NCBI GenBank assembly: GCA_945910975.1
Contig: CAMDZY010000124.1
Coordinates: 1 to 5,157 of the forward strand
DNA length: 5,157 nt
Source: an uncultured Clostridia bacterium
GTDB taxonomy: Bacteria > Bacillota > Clostridia > Oscillospirales > Oscillospiraceae
Reading direction: 5' to 3'
Part shown: positions 1 to 5,157 of the stretch, in pieces
Layout of the letters: each line of letters begins with the position of its first letter
Position numbering within the stretch: position 1 is the first letter of the stretch
Program-made: the position numbers and the translations under genes
Notes under the pieces: generated by a model
Told to the model about the DNA's origin: nothing
What the model saw: the letters and a program-made list of their open reading frames with translations, nothing else
The model's database searches: none

Positions 1-46
1 TGCGGAGCTTGGCAAAGGCATTGCTTTTTTTGCGTTTGGCAGGCAT
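1..46 (-). CDS. Possible 5' end of a divergent gene, cut by the window edge
   Basis: On the - strand an ATG at 46-44 opens a frame that stays open to the left edge (15 codons, beginning MPAKRKKSNAFAKLR). The N-terminus is Lys/Arg rich, and the codons favour C in third position (GCC, CGC, CTC, AGC) much as the genes further right do. It would be divergent from the response regulator. Against it: no convincing Shine-Dalgarno sequence precedes the ATG, and only 15 residues are visible. Two + strand frames (2-76 and 3-71) are also open here and could be the tail of an upstream gene. No family can be assigned. Confidence 0.28.
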   Translation of the reverse strand, partial: MPAKRKKSNAFAKLR

Positions 47-53
47 AATTTCG

Positions 54-88
54 TTTATAAGCTACAACTAAGTTAGCGGGTATATAAT
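54..88 (+). promoter_or_regulatory. Candidate promoter of the two-component operon
   Basis: A perfect -10 hexamer TATAAT lies at 83-88, about 27 bases before the GTG start of the response regulator. That would give a short leader of roughly 20 bases. No good -35 hexamer sits at 17 bp: CTACAA at 62-67 is 15 bp away and TTTATA at 54-59 is 23 bp away. The promoter may therefore need an activator. A small dyad lies in the -35 area, GCTA at 61-64 against TAGC at 74-77, with an inner AACTAAGTT palindrome at 67-75. It could be an operator, for example for autoregulation, but that is speculative. Confidence 0.4.
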
Positions 89-98
89 TTGTTTGGTT

Positions 99-105
99 AG
101 GGGGG
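99..105 (+). promoter_or_regulatory. Ribosome binding site selecting the GTG start of the response regulator
   Basis: The purine run AGGGGGG ends nine bases before GTG at 115. An ATG at 108-110 lies closer but is in another frame, and it does not lead into the receiver domain. The GTG start is therefore the one that yields the canonical receiver N-terminus MKLLYAEDE. Confidence 0.6.
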
Positions 106-114
106 CGATGGCAA

Positions 115-789
115 GTGAAACTCCTGTATGCCGAGGACGAAATCAGTATGTCAGAAGCGGTCGTGGATATTTTGTCTTATCACAAATATGTGGTAGACGC
201 CGTGTACGATGGCGCGGATGCGCTGGATTATGCCTTGTCCGAGCATTATGATGGCATTATTTTGGACATCATGATGCCAAAGAAAGACGGTCTGGAGGTA
301 CTGCAGACGCTTCGGCAGAAAGGAATCAGCACGCCGGTGCTGCTTTTGACGGCGAAGGCTGAGGTTGAGGATCGGATTCAGGGGTTGGATCTGGGAGCAG
401 ATGACTATCTGCCAAAGCCGTTTGCGATGGGTGAGTTGCTGGCCAGGGTACGTGCAATGCTGCGAAGGAAAGATATGTTTACGCCCGATATTTTGCGGTG
501 CGGAAATCTCTCCTTGAATTTGCAAAGCTACGTACTCTCCAGCAACACGCAAAGCGTTGTCCTGCCCAAGCTCGAATATCGGCTGATGGAAATTTTAATG
601 CTCAATCGGGGTATTTACCTGTCAACCGAAGATTTACTGGTGAAGGTTTGGGGCTACAACACCGATGCCGAGCTTGGCGTCGTTTGGGTCTATATCTCTT
701 ATCTACGCAAGCGTCTACAGGCACTGAAGGCCAATGTGATCATCAGCGCCAGACGGAATGTGGGTTATACGCTTGAGGTGATCGCATGA
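115..789 (+). CDS. OmpR/PhoB-family two-component response regulator
   Basis: This is a cytoplasmic transcription factor activated by phosphorylation from the kinase encoded next to it. Residues 1-118 form a complete receiver domain: acidic pair E7-D8, phosphoacceptor D51 in the LDIMMPKKDG segment, switch threonine T79 in LLLTAKAEVEDR, and invariant K101 in the LPKPF loop. Residues about 126-222 are the OmpR-type winged helix: LEYRLMEIL, the LVKVWGY helix region, the recognition helix around VYISYLRKRL, and the wing motif GYTL at the end. The length of 224 residues is normal for the family. Translation starts at a GTG, chosen from the ribosome binding site and the receiver N-terminus. The stop codon overlaps the kinase start (ATGA), so the two are translationally coupled. 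Target genes cannot be read from the sequence; autoregulation is common in this family. I do not recognise a specific orthologue. Confidence 0.96.
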   Translation: MKLLYAEDEISMSEAVVDILSYHKYVVDAVYDGADALDYALSEHYDGIILDIMMPKKDGLEVLQTLRQKGISTPVLLLTAKAEVEDRIQGLDLGADDYLPKPFAMGELLARVRAMLRRKDMFTPDILRCGNLSLNLQSYVLSSNTQSVVLPKLEYRLMEILMLNRGIYLSTEDLLVKVWGYNTDAELGVVWVYISYLRKRLQALKANVIISARRNVGYTLEVIA

Positions 790-2027
790 TCAAAACGCTG
801 CAACGTAAGTTCGTCTTTACCGCTATGATTGCCATCTCCATTCTCCTGCTGCTGTTGCTCGGTGGAATAAACACGGTCAATATTCTCGCCGTGGAGCATC
901 AGACCGACCGAAAACTCTCGATGCTTGCAGAAAATGAGGAAAAGCCCGACAACAATCCCATGCCGCGCGGAAACAAGCCGCCAAAAGAGCCGTTTGGACA
1001 AAAAAATGACGACGACTTTATGACCTCCAACTTTTTTGTGGTAGAATTCAATGCCGACGGAGAGATCACCCGCACCGACGTCAGCCGGGTTTCCTCGGTG
1101 GAGGAGCAGGTTGCCGAAACGATGGCACAGGAGCTGCTGCAAAAAAATTCCCTGTCGGGCGAGATGGGGCGTTTTCGATATGTACTGTGGGAGCGGCGCA
1201 TGGGATCCGGAACGGTCGCCGTGTTCCTCGATACCTCCGGTGAACGCGGTTCCTGCGTCCGGATTTTGCTGCTTTCCGTCGCAATCGGTTTCATTTGCTG
1301 GCTGATGATGCTTTTGCTGACGATCCTGCTTTCCAAGCGCGCCATCCGGCCGATTGCAGAAAATATGGAAAAGCAAAAGCAATTTGTGACCAACGCAGGG
1401 CACGAAATCAAAACGCCGCTCGCTATTATCCAATCGAACACCGAAGCAATGGAACTATACAACGGCGAAAACAAATGGAGTCGAAACATCAAGGCACAGA
1501 CCGCCCGACTGGATATGCTGACAAAAAATCTGCTGACGTTGGCGCGTATGGAGGAAAACAGTGCAAATTTAAAGATCGCCGATTTTTCTCTCAGCGGGCT
1601 GCTGACAGATTGCACCGCCGCCTTTGCCGAGAGCTTGTCCCTGCGGAATATCCGCATGGTAACACACATTCGGCCGGAGGTTTCGTTCTGCGCCAACCGC
1701 GAACATATCGCGCAGCTTGTGTCCGTGCTGATGGACAATGCCACAAAATATACAAATACGGACGGCTTGCTTGTTGTATCGCTTGAAAAAAGTGACAAGC
1801 ACATCCGCATCCAATTGAAAAACACCTGCGACCCATTGCCAACCGTGCCGCCCGATCAGCTGTTCGACCGATTTTACCGCGCCGATGCCGCCAGAACGCA
1901 AAAATCCGGCGGCTACGGAATCGGTCTGTCCGTTGCGCAGTCCATCACGCAGGTCTACAACGGCAAAATTTTTGCCGAATATGAAAACGGGGATACCGTT
2001 ATCTTTACGGTTTGCTTTCCCTGCTAA
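786..2027 (+). CDS. Membrane sensor histidine kinase, partner of the preceding response regulator
   Basis: This membrane kinase autophosphorylates on His and passes the phosphate to the regulator upstream. In order: TM1 at about residues 10-32, an extracytoplasmic segment at 33-157, TM2 at about 160-183, dimerisation/phosphoacceptor domain with H-box GHEIKTPL (H206), N-box around LMDNATKYT (N318), F-box LFDRFYRAD (359-367) and glycine box GGYGIGLSVAQ (from 375). All catalytic motifs look intact. Only about 22 residues separate TM2 from H206, so there is no full HAMP linker, as in many Firmicutes kinases of this type. The outer segment has a charged Pro/Asn/Lys-rich stretch (about 50-77). A folded-looking part follows, beginning FFVVEFNADGEI and ending AVFLDTS. 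The ligand is unknown. GAGGTG at 775-780, inside the regulator gene, serves as ribosome binding site. The 413-residue length is typical. Confidence 0.95.
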   Translation: MIKTLQRKFVFTAMIAISILLLLLLGGINTVNILAVEHQTDRKLSMLAENEEKPDNNPMPRGNKPPKEPFGQKNDDDFMTSNFFVVEFNADGEITRTDVSRVSSVEEQVAETMAQELLQKNSLSGEMGRFRYVLWERRMGSGTVAVFLDTSGERGSCVRILLLSVAIGFICWLMMLLLTILLSKRAIRPIAENMEKQKQFVTNAGHEIKTPLAIIQSNTEAMELYNGENKWSRNIKAQTARLDMLTKNLLTLARMEENSANLKIADFSLSGLLTDCTAAFAESLSLRNIRMVTHIRPEVSFCANREHIAQLVSVLMDNATKYTNTDGLLVVSLEKSDKHIRIQLKNTCDPLPTVPPDQLFDRFYRADAARTQKSGGYGIGLSVAQSITQVYNGKIFAEYENGDTVIFTVCFPC

Positions 2028-2033
2028 CGGAAC

Positions 2034-2213
2034 TTAAGGAAGCTCTGATTAAATCTGGTGCGCAGATTGCGCAGTCAGATTTTTCGTCGAATCGTGCAAA
2101 AGACCCGCAGGAATCCTGACGGATTTCAAGGGGATTTTGTGCGATTCGACGGAAAAGATGCAAGCAAGATGCGTGCCAAGGCACAAGCTGCGATTTAATC
2201 AGAGGTTCCTTAA
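2034..2213. mobile_element. MITE-like palindromic element with 22-bp terminal inverted repeats
   Basis: The outer arms at 2034-2055 and 2192-2213 are inverted copies with one mismatch (G2042 against G2205). They begin TTAAGGAA and run inward to ATTAAATC. A second inverted pair lies inside: 2081-2101 against 2135-2156, with perfect core GTCGAATCG (2086-2094) / CGATTCGAC (2142-2150). Smaller hairpins sit at 2059-2073 (TGCGC stem), 2112-2125 (AATCC-TGAC-GGATT) and 2173-2184 (GTGC-CAAG-GCAC). No coding frame of note is present. The size, the long terminal repeats and the lack of a transposase fit a non-autonomous miniature transposable element. The outermost TTAA on both sides may be a target duplication or the end of the repeat. 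It begins six bases after the kinase stop codon, so it would be transcribed in the operon's 3' region. Whether it occurs in many copies cannot be seen here. Confidence 0.72.
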
Positions 2214-2249
2214 AAATGCAGCCTGTCGAAAAAACAGGCTGCATTTTTT
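2212..2249. terminator. Bidirectional intrinsic terminator between convergent genes
   Basis: A perfect 10-bp stem, TGCAGCCTGT (2217-2226) with ACAGGCTGCA (2234-2243), has the loop CGAAAAA. It is followed by six T (2244-2249) on the + strand and preceded by five A (2212-2216), which read as a U-run on the - strand. It can therefore stop both the two-component operon (+) and the large multidomain gene (-), whose stop codon lies only two bases away at 2252-2254. Its left A-run shares bases 2212-2213 with the end of the MITE-like element. Confidence 0.9.
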
Positions 2250-2251
2250 GA

Positions 2252-4858
2252 TTAACCTTCTGTCGGGTGCAATGTTCGCAGAGTCTGTTGAATCAGGTAC
2301 GGCGTCAGCACAAAGTGGGACGCACTGAACGGATTGATCACAACGGGCTTGTTGAGCCGCAATAATATTGGCAGATAGTCCTGCGGGTCATAGCGGATCA
2401 TGAGCGTGTTCAGCTTTTTTTGCAATTCTTCTTTGGATGTGAACGCGGGAATAATCTCCCGTCCGTCTTTCAGGGTCAGGGTAATGAGCTGCATTTTAAC
2501 CGCATCTTTATCCTGTAAGATGATGCTTTTATCCAGATTTTCCGGATCATCAATGGATTCAAGAATTGCTTTTACATCTACTTTGGTTGGGAAAAACAGG
2601 GGCGCTACACGCAGTGCAGAGATCATATTATTCCTGATAAAGGCCTCCGTTTTCAAGTCATGCGTCACATTTTCCGACGCATTTTTCTGCATCATTTTTC
2701 CACATACAGCAATCACGCTTTGCAAATAGTTCACTGCAATTTCATATGGCAACGTATCCGGCTGTACCGGTTTACGCGCAAAAGGAATCATTCTTTCCCG
2801 CTTGGAAAAGCAAATCACATCGTTCTCGGCAAGCTGGTATTTTCTTCCGGGCAATAGGGGGATGTCGTTGACGGAGGTTCCGTTGGTTGAAAAATTGTCC
2901 CGGAGGAACCACACATCTTGTTCATGGAAAAACGTTGCGTGATGCCGTGAAATATAGGTTTTGTCGCCAAAATCAAAATCATTGGTATCCCCTCTGCCGA
3001 CGGTTACGACGTCCTTATGATATTCCTCTGTTCTTTTGTCCACGGTCAACCGCAGTGTGTTGGAGGAAAACCGCGCCGCTTGGCTGTCCTTGCGCAGGAT
3101 ATGCTTGGAAGCATCCGTTGCGGTGTCCGACGTTTTTTTCGCATAGTGCATTTTTCCGCATTTCCGGCACACATAGGTTACGACTTCTCCGGATTCGCTG
3201 ACCGCAGCAAAATCATGCGCGTCGTTCTCACAATCCAAAAATTTCTTCACATTTTGTCCGCCGATGCACCGGATCACCATATTGGCCAACGTTGCCATGC
3301 CATTGACCGTCGGGTGTACGCCGTCCATTGTTTCATAGGGCATATGATAGCCGTACAGATCAATGATCCTGCAACCGTGTTTCCATGCGGCGGTTTCAAT
3401 AATTTCATTGTACGCCTCAACATTTGCCAGTCCAAAAGCGTTACCCTGCACCTTGCCTGTTGTGCACAGGGTGCAGCACCAAATTTCGCTGCTGGGATAA
3501 TTCTTTCTTATTTTTTGGAGCATACTGTCATATGCAAAGTCAAACCGTTCGTTCTCATCCTCCGCAGCTTCGTGTGTTTTTGCACCGAAACCCCAGTCGT
3601 TTGTTCCGATATAAATTAAAATCACATCCGGTTTTTCGTCTTTGAAATGCAACGCAGACGTGCGCTCATCCGAGCAGGCGGAAGGAAACAGCCGTGTTTC
3701 ATTCGGATACTTTGTCACCCGGCTGCCGGACCAGGAATTGTTCACCAGCAGCTCGCCGCCAAAGAAATCGATCACCTTGCCCCACCAGGTGTCTGACATA
3801 TGAAACACACCGGAAGATGCGCAAACGTTGCCGACGTAATGGGGCTTATAGCCCTCCGGATGAAAGCCGGCCAGTGTGCTGATGGAGTCGCCCAGGATGG
3901 AAAATTGCTTTCCAAAATACGGATTCCACACCCGATACTGATTGAAATCTGCATCGTATGCAAGGCGTTTGCCGGAGGGTGCTCTATATTCCGCATCTAC
4001 GGTGGGTGACGCAAACGTTCTGCGAAGCCGTAGCCCCGTCGGACTTGTCGGATTTTGGCCTAATTCCGTTCGGAACACGTTCAGCTTGTCATCCGGATGA
4101 TCAGGATTTCCCGCAGGCTTGATTGCAAACACGATCTTGCGGAACTGCTCGGCATAACGGTTCTTATCAATGGCATCACGAAATGCCCTTGCAACGACAT
4201 TCGACGGATTCATAAACGCGCCGCAGCCGAAGGCGCCGAGAATGATCACCTCAACTTGGTGCGCAATGGCGACTTCAAAAATATTTTCGATTCGTTTTTG
4301 AAACAATCCCTTTAATACCGTCTTGTTTGTGTACCTTCTGTTTGCAAGGTAAGGCGCAGCACACGTGATGACATCCACCTGGTACCATGCTTTTTGTCTG
4401 AGTGGCTTGGGAATGTACCCTTCGTCCTTAAATACCGTTACGCCCTGTGTATAAATCAAACGGTCGGAATAAAAATTGTCGTTTCGCTGTCTGTGGTATT
4501 GATAATAGCTCCCAAACACATTTTCCGTACACAAGCAGGCGTAAAGATTACTGCGCAGGCAAAGGTCTTCCTCCTGCGCCACTGCGCCGTTTTGCACGCC
4601 GCCACCCGGTACGATCGGATTGGCAAAATTCAATACTGCCGTTTTGCCAAAGGGAAGATATTTCTTTGCGGCAGCCAGGGTTGTATTCTCCTCCACAATA
4701 ATATCCGCATGAAGCTGCTCCGTTCTCTGCGGCGCCCGGAAGTTTTCAAAATATACGACAGACGACGCGGCCGCCTGTTGCGTCTGCGCTTGCAGGGCAG
4801 GGCTCATAAACATTTGCATGGTATCCTGGAATGCTTCGATTCGTTGATTGACATCCAT
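2252..4858 (-). CDS. Multidomain PARG (TIGR02452/DUF2263) - SGNH hydrolase - Zn knuckle - FHA - SseB-like protein
   Basis: This is a predicted cytosolic protein of 868 residues; no signal peptide or membrane segment is visible. Residues 1-265 are a bacterial-type poly(ADP-ribose) glycohydrolase: GGGVQNGAVAQEE at 85-97 is the GGG-X7-QEE signature with catalytic glutamates E96/E97, and LGAFGCGAF at 208-216 is the second ligand loop. This family hydrolyses ADP-ribose chains. Residues about 316-532 are an SGNH/GDSL hydrolase: GDS with nucleophile S325, the Gly block SWSGS (G378), GTND with N420, and DGVHP with D512/H515. C543, H548, C564, C567 and H571 may bind zinc. Residues about 602-690 form an FHA domain (GRGDTND, SRHH 637-640, STNGTSVN 657-664), which normally binds phosphothreonine. 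Residues about 740-868 resemble SseB N-terminal domains (IPAFTSKEEL, VVINPFS). The start at 4858 is preferred over an in-frame ATG at 4885 because AGGAG lies eight bases before it. The gene stands alone under its own promoter. Domain calls are firm except the zinc knuckle and, less so, SseB. The combined function is inferred only. Confidence 0.93.
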   Translation of the reverse strand: MDVNQRIEAFQDTMQMFMSPALQAQTQQAAASSVVYFENFRAPQRTEQLHADIIVEENTTLAAAKKYLPFGKTAVLNFANPIVPGGGVQNGAVAQEEDLCLRSNLYACLCTENVFGSYYQYHRQRNDNFYSDRLIYTQGVTVFKDEGYIPKPLRQKAWYQVDVITCAAPYLANRRYTNKTVLKGLFQKRIENIFEVAIAHQVEVIILGAFGCGAFMNPSNVVARAFRDAIDKNRYAEQFRKIVFAIKPAGNPDHPDDKLNVFRTELGQNPTSPTGLRLRRTFASPTVDAEYRAPSGKRLAYDADFNQYRVWNPYFGKQFSILGDSISTLAGFHPEGYKPHYVGNVCASSGVFHMSDTWWGKVIDFFGGELLVNNSWSGSRVTKYPNETRLFPSACSDERTSALHFKDEKPDVILIYIGTNDWGFGAKTHEAAEDENERFDFAYDSMLQKIRKNYPSSEIWCCTLCTTGKVQGNAFGLANVEAYNEIIETAAWKHGCRIIDLYGYHMPYETMDGVHPTVNGMATLANMVIRCIGGQNVKKFLDCENDAHDFAAVSESGEVVTYVCRKCGKMHYAKKTSDTATDASKHILRKDSQAARFSSNTLRLTVDKRTEEYHKDVVTVGRGDTNDFDFGDKTYISRHHATFFHEQDVWFLRDNFSTNGTSVNDIPLLPGRKYQLAENDVICFSKRERMIPFARKPVQPDTLPYEIAVNYLQSVIAVCGKMMQKNASENVTHDLKTEAFIRNNMISALRVAPLFFPTKVDVKAILESIDDPENLDKSIILQDKDAVKMQLITLTLKDGREIIPAFTSKEELQKKLNTLMIRYDPQDYLPILLRLNKPVVINPFSASHFVLTPYLIQQTLRTLHPTEG

Positions 4859-4864
4859 CGTATG

Positions 4865-4873
4865 TTCTCCTTT
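4865..4873 (-). promoter_or_regulatory. Ribosome binding site deciding the start of the multidomain gene
   Basis: On the - strand AAAGGAGAA is read here. Its AGGAG core (4871-4867) is eight bases upstream of ATG at 4858-4856. The upstream in-frame ATG at 4885 would place this Shine-Dalgarno sequence inside the coding region and would add nine unremarkable residues, so the shorter start is preferred. Confidence 0.85.
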
Positions 4874-4917
4874 GTTTCTGCGCATATGACGCGCCTTATT
4901 GACTTTTAACTACCTAT

Positions 4918-4946
4918 ATTTTACCAGCATCTGCCCACAGTGTCAA
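4918..4946 (-). promoter_or_regulatory. Near-consensus sigma-A promoter of the multidomain gene
   Basis: Read on the - strand, a perfect -35 TTGACA (4946-4941), a 17-bp spacer and a -10 TAAAAT (4923-4918) preceded by an extended TG dinucleotide form a strong vegetative promoter. Transcription should begin near 4911, giving a leader of about 50 bases before ATG at 4858. A dyad GCAC-TCT-GTGC (4947-4957) abuts the -35 box. A near repeat, ACAGTGTC (4937-4944) and ACAGTGAC (4966-4973), overlaps and flanks it. These could be operator sites but are unproven. Confidence 0.85.
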
Positions 4947-5004
4947 GCACTCTGTGCAAAATGTTACAGTGACGGCTTTCCTGCGGAAAATTTTTCTCTT
5001 TCCA

Positions 5005-5033
5005 TTGCCCTAAGGAAAAATTTGTGCTATAAT
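5005..5033 (+). promoter_or_regulatory. Divergent extended -10 promoter reading rightwards out of the window
   Basis: On the + strand TTGCCC (5005-5010), a 17-bp spacer and a perfect TATAAT (5028-5033) with TG at 5025-5026 form a good sigma-A-like promoter. Transcription would begin near 5040 and run into the hairpin-rich stretch at the right edge. No coding region follows within the window, so the transcript would have a leader of at least about 115 bases or be a small RNA. Confidence 0.65.
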
Positions 5034-5108
5034 AATCACAAACAGGTGCGCAAAGCGCGCCTTGCGCCATCGGCGCACTTTTTGCGGAGCAAAAAGGTTT
5101 GTGTTATT
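5031..5108. repeat. Cloverleaf-like palindromic element of three hairpins inside an enclosing stem
   Basis: The outer arms AATAA (5031-5035) plus CACAAAC (5037-5043) pair with GTTTGTG (5097-5103) plus TTATT (5104-5108), leaving only T5036 bulged. Inside are three hairpins with three-base loops: GTGCGC-AAA-GCGCGC (5046-5060, one G-T pair), TGCGCC-ATC-GGCGCA (5063-5077) and CTTTTTGC-GGA-GCAAAAAG (5078-5096). They are packed almost without spacers. The outer arm overlaps the -10 box of the rightward promoter, so an RNA starting near 5040 would lack most of the outer stem. This favours a DNA-level palindromic repeat over a riboswitch. The second hairpin followed by five T (5079-5083) could also act as a weak attenuator. 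I do not recognise a known family. Confidence 0.55.
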
Positions 5109-5120
5109 ACAGCTATAATT

Positions 5121-5142
5121 AAAAATCAGCTCGCTGATTTTT
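5121..5142. terminator. A/T-flanked hairpin, possible bidirectional terminator or part of the hairpin run
   Basis: AAAAATCAG (5121-5129), loop CTCG and CTGATTTTT (5134-5142) form a 9-bp perfect stem with A and T runs on either side, so it could terminate in either direction. The GC part of the stem is short (TCAG/CTGA), so it would be weak. It may equally belong to the same palindromic cluster as 5031-5108. A further partial hairpin, CGGC-TTAT-GCCG, follows at 5146-5157 and is cut by the window edge. Confidence 0.35.
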
Positions 5143-5157
5143 GTGCGGCTTATGCCG

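Noticed and set aside
11..31. Rho-independent terminator (GCAA / TTGC followed by seven T)
   Set aside because: The stem is only four base pairs and mostly weak. The T run is better explained as AAA lysine codons of the possible - strand gene.
2..76. Tail of an upstream + strand gene (24 codons ending in TAG at 74-76)
   Set aside because: It is possible but has no recognisable motif, and it competes with an equally open frame at 3-71 and a - strand frame starting at 46. There is too little sequence to choose firmly.
108..114. ATG at 108-110 as start of the response regulator
   Set aside because: It is in a different frame from the receiver domain. The GTG at 115 gives the canonical N-terminus.
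899..1825. A 308-codon open frame on the - strand, plus others at 765-1433 and 1569-1901
   Set aside because: They lie antisense to the histidine kinase, whose frame carries every expected motif (H, N, F and G boxes). The antisense translations show no recognisable domain.
4394..4909. A 171-codon + strand open frame and several shorter ones opposite the multidomain gene
   Set aside because: They are antisense to the well-supported PARG-SGNH-FHA frame and have no recognisable domain.
5037..5103. tRNA-sized cloverleaf with a 7-bp closing stem
   Set aside because: All inner loops are three bases. There is no seven-base anticodon loop, no T-loop consensus and no D-loop GG, and the closing stem overlaps a promoter. 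It is not a tRNA.
5031..5157. Possible CRISPR array because of repeated hairpins
   Set aside because: The hairpins differ in sequence and there are no equal-length repeats separated by unique spacers.

Overview
The window looks like a chromosomal piece of a Gram-positive Clostridia-type bacterium. A member of the Ruminococcaceae/Oscillospiraceae is my best guess, an inference from Shine-Dalgarno style, sigma-A-like promoters, histidine kinase architecture and the bacterial PARG family. No rRNA, tRNA or marker gene fixes the taxon.

Layout. Positions 1-114 hold an intergenic region, with a possible divergent gene running off the left edge. Positions 115-2027 are a two-gene operon on the + strand: an OmpR-type response regulator and a membrane histidine kinase, joined by a 4-base ATGA overlap. 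Next comes a 180-bp palindromic, MITE-like element with 22-bp terminal inverted repeats (2034-2213). It abuts a strong hairpin (2212-2249) that can terminate transcription in both directions. Positions 2252-4858 on the - strand are one large gene converging on the operon. Positions 4859-5157 are non-coding as far as I can see: two back-to-back sigma-A-like promoters and a dense run of small-loop hairpins.

The standout is the 868-residue - strand protein. It joins a bacterial-type poly(ADP-ribose) glycohydrolase (TIGR02452/DUF2263, with the GGG-X7-QEE signature), an SGNH/GDSL hydrolase with all four conserved blocks, a short Cys-rich putative zinc knuckle, an FHA phosphopeptide-binding domain and a C-terminal SseB-like domain. 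No signal peptide or membrane segment is visible, so it should act in the cytosol. It has its own near-consensus promoter, so it appears to be a one-gene unit. The arrangement suggests phospho-Thr-directed removal or processing of ADP-ribose-type modifications, with the SGNH domain as a second hydrolase. That role is inference.

The two-component operon is conventional. The kinase senses through a roughly 125-residue extracytoplasmic region and signals to the adjacent regulator. Nothing in the sequence links it functionally to the convergent multidomain gene; the two share only the terminator region.
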